The notes beneath the pieces were generated by a model. That model was not told where the DNA came from. It did not search any database and saw only the letters and a program-made list of their open reading frames with translations. A stretch of 64,000 bases of DNA from Zarea fungicola (lineage: Eukaryota; Ascomycota; Sordariomycetes; Hypocreales; Cordycipitaceae). The DNA is taken from the NCBI GenBank assembly GCA_900169235.1, contig FWCC01000144.1:699-64698 (forward strand), in the 5' to 3' direction. A program made the position numbers and the translations under genes. Position 1 is the first letter of the stretch, and every line of letters begins with the position of its first letter. Shown here one piece after another: positions 30,728 through 41,905 of the stretch.

Positions 30728-32964
30728 TGGAAATGTGATTTTGACAGTGGAAGGTTCTCAGCGTTTCTTGGCTTCCGTTACTAGTTGGATATTTTATGGT
30801 GGACAGTCATCTTTATGTAGACATTTTGCCACGAAGGAATATAGAAAACTCGAGTCAAAATTCAAGATCACAGTCTTACAGCAGACAACAAGTTAGTAGG
30901 CCATGACGCTTGCGTCAGATGAATGAACTCCCACTAGCTAGGACCACATTCGACTCAATTTATTGGCGAGGGTCTGCGATGAGTTCCTCATTCCTGTCTT
31001 TAATGTCTGAGACCTCCAAAATGGAAGAACGCACACCGTTTACGTGCCGTCTGGGTGTTGCAGGATCGCGGTCATCCCTGCTGGCGTCTCTGTTGCATTG
31101 CGGAAAGCTTCAAAACCGGTCGACACCGGGTAGGCTACTGTGGCTAAAGTACGTGATGCCGTTTCCAGTCGCTCGCAATTCTCTGTCTGCTTGATTGGTT
31201 AATTCATTGAGCCAAATTCACTCGCCTCTCACTTGTATCGTTTTATTAGGAGATTGAAATGACCAGATTTATAAGCCCCCTGTCCTTTAGCCAGGATTTT
31301 CGTTCAATAGTAGCCCAATACTAGAGCTTTGTCCCCTGATTGTCTAGGGTCAGCTGCGTACAGCGATGCGCCAAGGCGACTCTTGGCGCAGTCAGCCCTA
31401 TCACACCATAGCTAGAGCCTGACACGCAACTCAACCGTCACTCCGGTTGCGCAACGGTGTATCAATGCTACATGTGTAGAGCGGCTAATTTGGAAGCCGC
31501 GAAGAGCCATCGAGAGCACTGTGATGGGCTGTCGCTCACTATGCACTGTGCTGTGGTCGTGGACAATCCGAACAATGCCAGGTACGAATGCGAATGGCTC
31601 AATACTGTAGCTACCAGCCTGAATGGTCAATATCTGCTATTTACGTCAGAATAATGCTTTCTATTCGTACAAAAGCCATCAAGAGCGAGTGACTATATGC
31701 CAAGCCCCTGGCGACTCTCATCGGGCGATGGCTAAGAGATTTGAACGAGACCAATGATCATCCCACTTGGCAGCCTTGACTTCGAAGTAACAGCGCTATA
31801 TCTAGACAGTTTTATTGCTTTTTGAAGGCGAAAATGATGGATATGAGGTTCTGGATGTAGGAAATGGTTAATAAGAAGGGAATCCCACGTGGCTCTGGCA
31901 GCCTGCCAACAGCGAGTCTGCCACCCATGTTCTCAGCGACCAGACAGATATCAGATGCTGCGGCCCGTTCTGCACTGCAGCCATAATTCCGAATGTCACT
32001 CTAAAACGCTATCAAATTTTGATATCTGTGGAATCTGGTCTGTACCTATGCGCAGCTGATCCACCCAGGTGCATGCAAGATGTCGCCATCTCCAAAGCTC
32101 AGCCTCGCATGAAGGGCGGCATTTCTGGAGCCCGACCTGCAGAAAACGCAAAGCAAGGGATTACATAACATTTTGATATGCAATTGGACGGGATCTACTC
32201 GGTCTTAGCAGGAGAGCCGAAATCCACAGCCGCATTTACTTTTTTACCGGCGGATACAATACGTTGCTCACCCAGAGCGGATATTAAACGGAGCTGTTGG
32301 AGGGTCGTCGGATGCGCAACGGTCGGGGCAGCGATGCATTCCATTTGTTTTAATTTTTTGTACGAGACCTCCATTAGACTAGATGAAGATAAGGTAGAGG
32401 GACTCGAACCCAAATACCCCGCTTTGTTGTTTCGTCAAGTTGTGAATTTGTCAAAGAGCTAATGATGCAAGTTGGAGGTCACGCAATCGTCCACAATCAT
32501 CACGACGCACTGGTAGCTCATACGCAGCCAGGATTATGCCCATACAACATACCCCACGAGTGGATAAAACGGCCCAAGGAGCGATGGCGTAGTATTTGTT
32601 GGAAAGCCGGCGCTATATTCCGCGGCAGAAATGATGGAATTGCCAACCAGACATTTTCAATTTGTCCGGGGGTAAGAGATAGATTGTCGGGCAGTCGAGG
32701 GTCACGCAATCATATGCAGTCATTACGAACTCCATCCCCGACGCAGCTAGCACGACTATCTCATCAGCACCACACACTATTACGCATTACGCCACCAGAT
32801 AAATAACTGGTCTTTTTGATGATGCCTTTTCATAGCGGTATATGGGCACACCTAGTTCAACGCTAATTATCGGTTTGATGAGGGTTGTACTTATATAGCA
32901 CAGGCCGTTCCCCTAGGCCTGGTTCATGCCATGCAAGCAAGGTTTCATTCAGCACACTGAGACA
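30728..32964. other. Intergenic, no supported gene
   Basis: Several ORFs of 60-125 codons (30910-31194, 32178-32462, 32462-32806) have no domain, signal peptide or splice support. A GGTTCGAGTCC box-B-like string on the minus strand near 32400 lacks tRNA arms. Confidence 0.4.
32892..32897 (+). promoter_or_regulatory. TATA-like box of the MFS gene
   Basis: TATATA about 70 bp upstream of the ATG at 32965. Confidence 0.35.
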
Positions 32965-34851
32965 ATGGCGAAAACTAATTCCAGTGTGGATGTAGAAGCT
33001 TTTACAAGCCCTCCTAATAAAGAAACCTCAGGCGATGTCCTTCGCTACCGACCGCGGCGATGGTGGCAGATTGGAGGCCAGGATATCAGCCATGTTTCCA
33101 TCAACGCCGGCTATGAGGCAGAGACAACAGGGTCCTCCTCGTCTTCGTCAGAAAATCTCACAGGTGGAGCCGAGGACATTTTCGTCGCGCCAGAAGCCTT
33201 GGAGGTTTACAAGCCCATCGAAGGGTTCGAAGGCGCACACAGATTCGATCCCAGCGCAACATGGACAAAGGAGGAAGAGGCAGCACTCATCCGCAAGGTA
33301 TGATTTTAATACGTTTTTATTTCTATGGGCAATGGCCAATCTAATTTTTTTTAAAAAAAATTTACAGCTTGACTGGAGGATCGCGTTTCCTGCGTGTCTC
33401 ATGTTCTTCGCTTTGCAGCTTGACCGAGGCAATATTTCCCAGGCCTTATCGGACAACATGTTGAGTATGTTAGCGCTACCTGCATTGTGTAAAAAACTGT
33501 AATCGCCTGACTAATATGGATTATAGAGGATCTGCATTTGAACACAAATGACTACAACAATGGGCAGACAATATTCTATTGCTCTTTCCTCTTTGCCGAG
33601 CTTCCTTCCCAGCTCATCAGCAAAAAGCTTGGACCTGACACATGGATCCCGATTCAAATGGTCATGTGGAGCATCGTTGCGGCCTCGCAGGCAGCCCTGT
33701 CAGGCCGATCCAGCTTCTTCGCATGCCGCTTCCTCCTTGGCCTAATCGAGGGCGGCTTCATCCCAGACGTCATTCTGTATCTGAGTTATTTCTTCACAAA
33801 CCCAGAACTTCCAAAGCGACTAAGTTGGTTCTGGACCTCGTACCAGTCGACGCAAGTTGTTGGAGCCTTCCTTGCCTATGGAATTCTGCATCTGCGCGGC
33901 AAGGGATTCCTGCACGAGGGATGGCGATACATGTTCCTCATTGAGGGAATTTTTACTGGTCTCATTGGCATCGCCACATGGCTCTATCTACCTGCCTCAC
34001 CGACGCAGACCAAGCGTGGGAAATACAAGGGTCTTCTTCGACCAAAGGAGGGATGGTTCACAGAGCGCGAGGAAGTCATCATGGTGACGCGCATTCTGCG
34101 CGATGACCCAGGCAAGTCTACCATGCATAACCGCCAGGGACTGAGTTGGTCACTGTTTAGGGAGGCGCTGCTAGACTATGATCTGTGGCCCATCTACCTC
34201 ATTGGATTGTCTTGGACTATCCCGACGTCACCGCCTGCTGCCTATATTACCCTGACATGCAAGGCGCTCGGCTTCAACACGTTTGAAACCAATCTTCTCA
34301 CCATACCCGCCTACACCATTTTCATCATACAGCTCCTGTTCTGGACATGGGTCTCGGAGAAGATCAACCAGCGTGTTCTGCTGGGTCTTGTTACCCAGTT
34401 CTGGGTTCTCCCGGCCCTCGTGGCCCTTGTGGCCCTGCCCATCCACTTCCCCAATGCCAACTGGACGAAGTGGGTGCTCTCGACTCTCATTGTCGGTCAC
34501 CCCTATGTCCACGCAATTCTCGTCGCCCTCACGTCGCGCAACGCCGGTTCCGTGCGCACAAGAACCGTGGGATCATCGTTGTACAACATGTCTGTTCAGA
34601 TTTCGAGCATCTTTTCGTCGCAAATCTACAGAGACAACGACAAGCCGTACTACTATACGGGAAATAAGGCGCTCTTAGGTGTGGTGGCGTGGAACATTAT
34701 TGTCTTTGTGGGGATCAAGATTTATTATGTCCACAAGAACAATAAACGGGACGAGATTTGGTTCTCCATGACTAGAGAAGAGCGGGTAGAGTATCTGGCG
34801 ACGACCAAGGATGAGGGTAACAAGAGATTGAACTTTAGATTCGCACATTAA
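32965..34851 (+). CDS. MFS transporter, anion:cation symporter (Dal5/Tna1-like) group
   Basis: Three exons: 32965-33297, 33368-33464 and 33527-34851; 584 residues. The ATG at 32965 (GACAATGG) is preferred over the in-frame 32926. A hydrophilic N-terminus of about 115 residues with a Ser run precedes twelve membrane helices. The first is FPACLMFFALQLDRGNISQA, with the LDRGN signature of this group; later come CRFLLGLIEGGFIPDVILYL and GWRYMFLIEG. The family imports organic anions such as allantoate, nicotinate, pantothenate or sulfonates with protons at the plasma membrane; the substrate is not predictable here. Its 3' end is 98 bp from the convergent acid phosphatase gene. Intron 1 contains a T8A8 palindrome before its acceptor. 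Confidence 0.9.
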
Positions 34852-34949
34852 ACTTTTCAATGACGGCCTTGGTTATTTATATATAGAAATACATGCTTAT
34901 AAACTTGAGTACTGAATCAACACATGTTCCGGAGGCCGCACCAAATAAC

Positions 34950-36194
34950 TCAGGGCTTGTACCCGCTTGGGGGATTCCTGTCATCAGGCACTTTAATAGT
35001 ATCCTCGTAATAGGTTGGTGCACTGCTGTCTGCCCACGTATCTTTAATTGACTGCAAGATCGGCCTGCCAGAGACTGGCTTATCGAGAGCCAGATTTGGT
35101 TTTGGAATTTTCTTCTTGGCATGAGTGTTAAAGTACCCAGCGTAGGAGCCATTCCAAAGATGCTTCTTAAACTCTGACTGGCTGTCCCATGCGCGCAACT
35201 TATCACCCGTCTTGTCAGCCACCCACTTGAACACATTGGCGCCAACGTCCCATCGGCCGAGGGTGGGGAGATTCCAGTTTGCAGAGACGGTCGAGATTTG
35301 GGAGTAATGGTTGTAAAAGCTGTCATCGGCCGTGCCAATCAGCTCTGGAGGAATGACATCGCCGAGCAAGATGCCCAAGACTTTGTTGCGGCCCGAATAC
35401 GTGTCGGTTTCATCCCACGTGAGAAGGATGAGAGTATTCTTGGTAAATTTGGGATCCTTCAGCAGCGGCTCCAAGAAGTAGCGACACCATTTACCGGAGG
35501 TTCTGACATCGGTATCGTGCCCATCCGAGGTCATGTTGGGCGTGATAAACATCCATTGAGGCAGCTTGTCCGCGTTGAGATCTTTGTGGAACTCGGAGCG
35601 GCTGGTATCAGTGAGAGACATGTTCTTCACTTGTGCCAGACGGGAGGGAACCTTGGTCACACTCTCGTGGAGAATAGCGGGGTTGTGTTTGCGAACGTAG
35701 TCGTTTCTGCCATTCTTGCGATTCTTCCACTCGCCACCTTGGAAGCCGGTGTAGGGCATGTCCTCCATGTAGTGTGCCCAAGATATGTTTTTCGACTCCA
35801 AGAGATCAATAACGGTAGAAACGTTCTTTGGGGCAATCATGTCGTCGTCGTCGTCGTCCATGCCAAAGTAGTCGCCGGCAATACTTGCCATGTAGTTGCC
35901 CATCGACGGGTGGGTAGCAGCCACATAGTTTGTCAGCGAAATGCCCTTGGATCGGAACCATTTAAAGTTTGCTTGAATGCCGTTAGAACATCTTGATGCT
36001 GATCACTTGTAGAGAGAAAACAGATTTGGGGGAAGCAACGTACGGTCGCCGTATGACTTGTCGTAGTCCTGGTTTTCAAAGAAGAATATTGCGATGCGAT
36101 CAAACGCTTTACCGGACACAATGCTCCCCGACGCAGCAGCGCCAGTAAGGAGCTGGATACCCGCCAGGAAGGGAACTAAAAGCGTATAATGCAT
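34950..36194 (-). CDS. Secreted acid phosphatase (phosphoesterase family)
   Basis: Two exons: 36194-36044 and 35971-34950, with a 72-bp intron; 390 residues. The signal peptide is MHYTLLVPFLAGIQLLTGAA. Core motifs are IAIFFFENQDYDKSYGD (metal/nucleophile region), SLTNYVAATHPSMGNYMAS, and LILLTWDETDTYSG with metal-ligand acids. Pfam phosphoesterase proteins of this type include fungal extracellular acid phosphatases (aphA-like) related to phospholipase C. It would release phosphate from organic esters outside the cell or in the wall. A GAC triplet run at about 35843-35860 encodes six Asp (MDDDDDDM), an unusual acidic insertion near the first loop. Several N-glycosylation sites. No GPI signal at the C-terminus. 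Confidence 0.88.
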
Positions 36195-38075
36195 TTCGTG
36201 GACTTCGAACTGGAGTCACTCAATAGATCTCAGAGGTAACGCAATAGAAATCGTGGTGACAAGAAAAACCAAACCCAGGCTGACATTTGACTGAAATATT
36301 AACTTATACTTATAAACTTTAAAGTAGATTCGTTTAAGTTTTCAAGCGGCACGATCGTTCCCCGGATTGTCGACCGAGCCTTGGCGTCCCACGGCAAACG
36401 AACCGGTTTCACCGAGATTGGAAGCCGAAATGGACAAAAATCCACGAATGATAGGACATTGGATGCAGTCACACGAGCAATGGAACGGTGTAACAAAGTA
36501 TGGGGTAACAGCACTAGGCTATTTTTAAACGTAGATCTGCGTGGTGTTTGTCTAAAGTAGCCTCGGTAGAGCAGAGAGCTTCGGAATCAGCCGACTCGGG
36601 GGAATTTGATTCGCCAATTTACGACGATCGGCCGAACAATCGAAGCCAGTGACTAAACGAAGGCTGAAAATGCGACGGCAACTTCCGCATGTGGAGGTTA
36701 TTACTTACTAGTACTTCAGTTACGTGGGGGTTAGCCACGGCTATGGTAGCATCAGCTTGGGGGAATTGGGGGTTGTGGTTGTGTGCCCCGTCAACTTTCA
36801 TTGAAAAGCTCAGACCCCCAGCCACATCCCGAGGTTACTCTCGTATGGACTATATGAGTGCTCCAAGTTGTTCTTCGATTTTCCCATAGTCCCCAGAGGT
36901 ATTACTCTCTACGCCACAGCGTGTTCTAGCTAGTTTCAGGATTCCCACCTATGTGACACTGACACTCTCCAACAACTTATGTAGTAAAAGAGACGTACAC
37001 AAATAAGTGGCTCGATGCATTGAAACCATCTCTTTTCTAACCATGTAACCTTTATCAATCAAAGCGTGATAAGAATCGCTCTATTAGTGAGAGAATCCTG
37101 GCAACATCGTGTGCACACCGGAAAGTGCTTGCCCCACGCCTTTCGTTTTAGATCAAGAAAATTAAGACAGGCAGGAAAATAAGTTAAAGGGAATTGGGGA
37201 AGTTGAACGTTAAAGAAAGTGGCAATTTTAAGAGAATTGATAAACGAGTTCATAAGTTAAAATCTCTCTTAGCTTAAAGTAAGGAGTTTGCTTAGCTCCC
37301 TCTCTTTCTAGCACTAGACTGTATATCATGTTGCTAAACTTTAGTTGACTTCTACTTCGCCTCATGCCGTTCGGTTCCTGCCTTCTCCTTTAGTCCCGGC
37401 CAATTGTGTCTTTGAATAAGCCTACTGTCGGACCAGCGGCACCAGACAGTAGCAGAAGCTTTTTCTTCCACTTCTTTAGCGCGCAAAGCAGCGCTGTACA
37501 TATTTAAAGAAACAGCATATCAACATAGACTAGTAAGACACGGCAAGGCAGGTACCGCATTCTATAACATAACATAGTAAGACATAGTACAGACTGCCAA
37601 AGGGATAATCCTAGCCCGCCGAAAGTCGAATTGAACTGTGCGCTTGTCGAAAATAACGAGCCTCTACACTAAATTGACTGGCGCGAGGGTTATTTTCAAA
37701 ATGTTCACTCTCTGCGTTGTTATAATATACAGCGAGAAGAAGAAAGTAGCTTTTTCTCTACTGCTGCAACTCGATTACTTAGTACCTTTCTAGCACATGT
37801 ACCAATTAAGACATGGCACAACGAGACACGGCATTCCAGTCGTTGGGCTTTTGATACGATTGGTGGGCAGAAAAGGGAGTGAGAAATGTATCATCCAACT
37901 CAGCCTACCGTTCACTTCAGTCCCGGGTGTAGCAACTTGTGATCCGCCTATATAGGCCCAGACTTCTCTCCAACTTCCAATACACATTAGCTGCCGAATA
38001 TCGAAGATAACGACGCGAAATATTTATTCAATCCGTGCAAGTCCATACTTGGGAGATAAACCAACGTTTGTCAAG
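36195..38075. other. Intergenic, no supported gene
   Basis: Divergent promoter region for the acid phosphatase (minus) and the repeat protein (plus). A direct repeat, ACATAGTAAGACA versus ACTAGTAAGACA, occurs at about 37528-37585. No domain-bearing ORF. Confidence 0.4.
37949..37954 (+). promoter_or_regulatory. TATA-like box of the YTGY-repeat gene
   Basis: TATATA inside the palindrome GGCCTATATAGGCC-like string (CCTATATAGG), 120 bp upstream of the ATG at 38076. Confidence 0.35.
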
Positions 38076-38658
38076 ATGCACCGTAATATTTTAATAATCG
38101 CCATTGCTGCCCAGCTCGTATCGGCGGCGCCATTGGGTATGTGTAATGAGAAAAAACCGCGGGAAGCTTTATAACTGACCTAAATTAATAGTTCCTAGTC
38201 CACTTGCAATGCCTCCTGCAACACCTATAACGCATCCAGCCCATCCATCACATCCACCACGTCCAGCACTTAGCACACCTGCAATGCCTACAATGCCTGC
38301 AATACCGACAACGAATATGACGACTGCTATGCCTATAGTACCTGGTCGGCCCAGTGCTACAGGTGTTGCTGATACTGACGACGCCGATGCCGGTTACAAT
38401 CTTCTTGTCAGCAGTATTACTGGTAACGACGACTACACTGGCAATGGCGATTTCCCCGATGATGATGAGTACACTGGTTACAGAGATGACCTAGGCAATG
38501 GTGATTACGCTGGTTATAGAGATGACCTCGATGATGGTGATTACACTGGCTATGGAGATGACCTCCGGGATGGTGATTACACTGGTTATGGAGATCGCGC
38601 TGGCGATGACATTGCTGTTGCTCACGGAGTGCTCTTAGTGCCAGTCATTGTGGAGTAA
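38076..38658 (+). CDS. Secreted Pro-rich protein with acidic YTGY dodecapeptide repeats
   Basis: Two exons: 38076-38136 and 38192-38658, with a 55-bp intron; 175 residues. Signal peptide MHRNILIIAIAAQLVSAAP. A Pro/Thr/Met-rich linker of about 55 residues follows, then an acidic region of about 63 residues made of imperfect 12-residue repeats of the form GDYTGYGDDLRD, and a hydrophobic end (VLLVPVIVE). Five copies are seen; the tyrosines and YxGY are the most constant part. There are no dibasic (KR) Kex2 sites between repeats. No known domain. It could be a wall or matrix protein, a metal-binding secreted protein, or, more speculatively, a peptide precursor: fungal dikaritin precursors also carry repeated Tyr-rich cores (asperipin-2a core FYYTGY). 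Confidence 0.7.
38422..38610 (+). repeat. 36-bp coding tandem repeats
   Basis: Five imperfect units of 36-39 bp (GGTGATTACACTGGTTATGG is the best-conserved stretch) encode the YTGY repeats. Both base and residue similarity rise toward the 3' units, as in recent slippage or unequal exchange. Confidence 0.75.
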
Positions 38659-39118
38659 TCTGAGTGGAAGGAGCAGTCAGCGACCTGCTCTGACTTGCTT
38701 ATACGGGTCATTCTTGAAGACGATGAATCACTCTAAATGGATGGCATGTTAAAAGTCTCTGCAGTCAGACTAAGGACGAGAGCTAGAATTATGGGCATAT
38801 TTCAAGAGAGGAAGAACATGTTTTGCACCAACAAGTAAAGTAAGGGTTTCTTGGAGAACCTGCTGCTACTAGAGCGGATAGAAGAAACCTCCCTTCCAAG
38901 GCCGATGGCTAGCCCTAGTTATTGGCGTGCAGAGCTTGAGTGTTGCACAAAAGACGCGGAATTAGTCTAATACGTGAATAGACGTCTCTATACCCGCTCC
39001 TGTAGGGATTTAGGTACATTTACGGGGTCTTGTCAGAATGCCTTTGGACAGGCTCTCATGTAGGATTCCCTTTGCCTAGAGAAGAGAGAACAACTTGCGT
39101 CTATACAGCCAACTCAAC

Positions 39119-39726
39119 ATGGCCAACCGCTATAGGGTCATTTTACTTGCCAATACTACTAGCCCGTTCACGGCCCAGCTCACTGCGCTCAACTGTTGGA
39201 ACAGAAGAATGTTGAGCTGGCCGTCTTTCATAGTGCGCCATCTCCACATCCGTGTCCAACGGTACTGTTCCATGAAATAATTTCCATCTCAAAGGTGGGA
39301 TTTCTGGTGACGGACGAGGCAAACACGCTTCGCGGAGTACTTCCCAAGGCGAAGTCCATCTCGCGAAACATCCAGAGCTTTGACCCCGACAATCGTGGCG
39401 AGCTGTACGACTGCACTGGAGAGTTTCACTCCATTTTTGGTGGGATTTTCTAAAGTCAGTGGTTCGTTACGGTATCATCCCTGCCGCCGATGTTTGCTGA
39501 GTATACGTGGCCGTCGGACCGACCGAACTGGCGCCCAGAAATGTGCTGGCGTATAATCAAGAAGACGCATCAAGTCAACGAGCTCTGTACCGCTCACGGT
39601 TCTTACTTTATTTCTGCAGGCGCAGCAAATGATTTTCATGGAGAGAGCGCTGTGCTGGGCGTCGGGGTCCTCGGCGTCGCAGCGCACGACAACGTGGATT
39701 TGTCAAAGTCTCGAGTCAAGCGCTGA
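39119..39726 (+). pseudogene. Degraded coding region, family not recognised
   Basis: A start-like MANRYRVILLANTTSPFTAQ frame at 39119 gives way to another frame at about 39196. That frame stays open to 39726 except for TAA at 39451-39453. The second frame has protein-like composition (SPHPCPTVLFHEI, KVGFLVTDEANTLRGVLP, PNWRPEMCWRIIKK, LGVGVLGVAAHDNVD). A frame change plus an in-frame stop within 600 bp, without fitting splice sites, suggests a decayed gene. I cannot name the family. An unusual intron arrangement is the alternative. Confidence 0.35.
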
Positions 39727-40398
39727 AGCGACGGCGGAGGCACACGAGTACATTTAAAAACGGAAGGGCGTAAGCTTCAGACTTGACAAACTGACCTTTA
39801 TGAGTCAGGTTCTGTCTATTGGCGTGATAAATTAATAATCAACCAAACGAATGCTTCAGAACTCGATCGCCTTGAGCTCCGCTATATCTCGTTGCTGAAG
39901 CCGTCCGATAATGCGCAACACTAGCTATCCATCAGCAATCCCGAGTCAACAGCATTCGGCCACTAACTTACCAGTAGACCGATAATAGCCGTTGCCGCGA
40001 TTCATAATTCTCCAAAGGTATTTATAGGTGGAGTGGCTATGGCTGACTAGAATGAAGTAGACTGACAGCTATGGTGTTTCGATAAAGTTCTTGCAAACCA
40101 TATCAGGATGTTTACATAAACTCCTCGTATCTTGGTTCCTTTAATGCCGTTTTGCCGACAATCCACCAGTGTGGAGATATGGGTCGAACGGGATGCGGTA
40201 CCCAGTAGATCAATTTCTCGCCGTTTTACTGGGTAATTTTAGTGCTTACTTTGTATTTGGAGTATTGCCCAGATTAGTGTCTAGCTCAGCACTACTCTGG
40301 CTTCGATTCCGTAAACATATACAAAGCCACTTGCACACATGCCATTGGCCTTTGATTCATTTCTAGTACAGTAGAGACCTCAAGAAGGAAAAAAAAAA
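39727..40398. other. Intergenic, aldo-keto reductase promoter
   Basis: No gene seen. It ends in a run of ten A immediately before the reductase ATG at 40399. Confidence 0.4.
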
Positions 40399-41510
40399 AT
40401 GCCTCCTCATATCGTCTTTGGAGCTGGTGGCATCGGCACCACGGCCAAGAGCTTCACATTCACCTGGGACACGCCCGCCAAGGTGGATGAGCTGCTCGCG
40501 GCGCTCGACAAGCTCGACATCCACGAGCTCGACAGCGCCGCGGCCTATCCGCCAGGAAATTGGTGGAATGCAGAGACTCTGCTGGGCGAGGTCCGGGCCG
40601 CTGAAAAGGGATTCATCATTGACTCCAAAATCATCCCCGCAAAGGAAGGCATGCTGGCATTCAAGAATATTGCCGAGAGCTCGAATAAGACGATGGAGCT
40701 GCTCAAGACGGACAAGATACGCACCATGTACGCGCATGGCCCTGACGATACCACGCCTCTTGCGGAGCAGGCTGAGAGCTTTCACCGTCAGTTTCAGGAG
40801 GGTCAATTCGAGAGGGTAAGTAGAGAGGCAAAAGCAAAAAAGTTCAAGACGTGGGACGAATACTAACCTGATCTATAAAACAGCTCGGGCTGTGTAGTTA
40901 CAGCACAGAGCAGATGGCAGAGTACTTTGACATTTGCGAGAAGAATGGCTTTCAGAAGCCGTCCATCTACCAAGGTCTCTATAATGCCGTCTATAGAGGT
41001 CCAGAGAAGGACTTGATCCCTTTGCTACGCAAGCATAACTGCGCATTTTATGCATTTAGGTGGGGTTTTTTTTTTCTCTTCATTTTCATGTCCATATGTA
41101 AGCTGACACTTCTCTCGCGTTCAAGCCCACTTGCAGGAGGCTTTCTGACTGGCAAGGTCACATTCGGATCGGAAAAGGACCTGGCACGAACCCGCTGGAG
41201 GGGTGAGAGCACCATGGGCGGTTACCCCACTACATTTGAGAAGCCAGCCATGCATGAGGCCATGCGGAAGCTGCAGGCTGCCTGTGAGGCTGCCGATCCC
41301 AAGCTGACGCTGCAGGAGGCCTGCCTGCGCTGGATCACGCATCACTCCGTGCTTCAGGATGGAGATGCCCTCATCATTGGCGCCAAGAGGATTGACCAGC
41401 TGGAAGCAAACGTTGCTGATGTGCGACGGGGGCCATTGCCAGAGAGCGTGAGGCAGGCTGTGGAGGAGATGTGGCCGTTGGTTGATGATGGGTCATACGG
41501 TAAAGATTGA
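40399..41510 (+). CDS. Aldo-keto reductase (AKR7-like aldehyde reductase)
   Basis: Three exons: 40399-40815, 40884-41059 and 41126-41510; 325 residues, normal for the family. The catalytic tetrad is visible: Asp and Tyr in LDSAAAYPPG, Lys in IIDSKIIPAK, and His in MYAHGPDD. Further family blocks are LGLCSYSTEQMAEYF, YQGLYNAVYR, SPLAGGFLTGK and the NADPH-binding end LIIGAKRIDQLEANV. It is closest in style to aflatoxin B1-aldehyde reductases and would reduce dialdehydes or ketones with NADPH in the cytosol. It lies 395 bp upstream of a methyltransferase gene on the same strand, so the two might be co-expressed. Confidence 0.92.
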
Positions 41511-41905
41511 CATGTATATGAATGAAACACGAGCTAGCCAGTATGTTGGAATTATAGTTTTAAAAAAATCCCCTTCTTACATCAGTAGTTACTCATCTCA
41601 TGCCGTTCGGCACATGCGCATAGAACAAGTTTCAGTTACTGGCATCCAAGCACATATTGTCAACAGTTTATAAAAAATCTGTATGCCATTTTATTATTTT
41701 TTCAAGAAAATACCTTGGAACTTAGGAATGTATGGTATTAAAACTGCAGGGTAAATGTTTCTCCATTTAATTTGATCGAAAGTTGCCGACATCTGTCCAC
41801 GGCAAATGCCGACAGGGTATAAGAATGGAAACAGAGTCAGAAGTCTCCGATGAACGTTCAATTGTCTCCGACACTTGATATATAAACATATAAACTGTCT
41901 CGGAC
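41511..41905. other. Intergenic spacer between reductase and methyltransferase
   Basis: AT-rich; no gene. A TATATAAAC string at about 41878-41886 sits about 25 bp before the methyltransferase ATG. Confidence 0.4.

Noticed and set aside
32385..32480. tRNA-like box B (GGTTCGAGTCC) on the minus strand
   Set aside because: The T-arm stem does not pair beyond three bases, and no acceptor, D or anticodon arms can be drawn.
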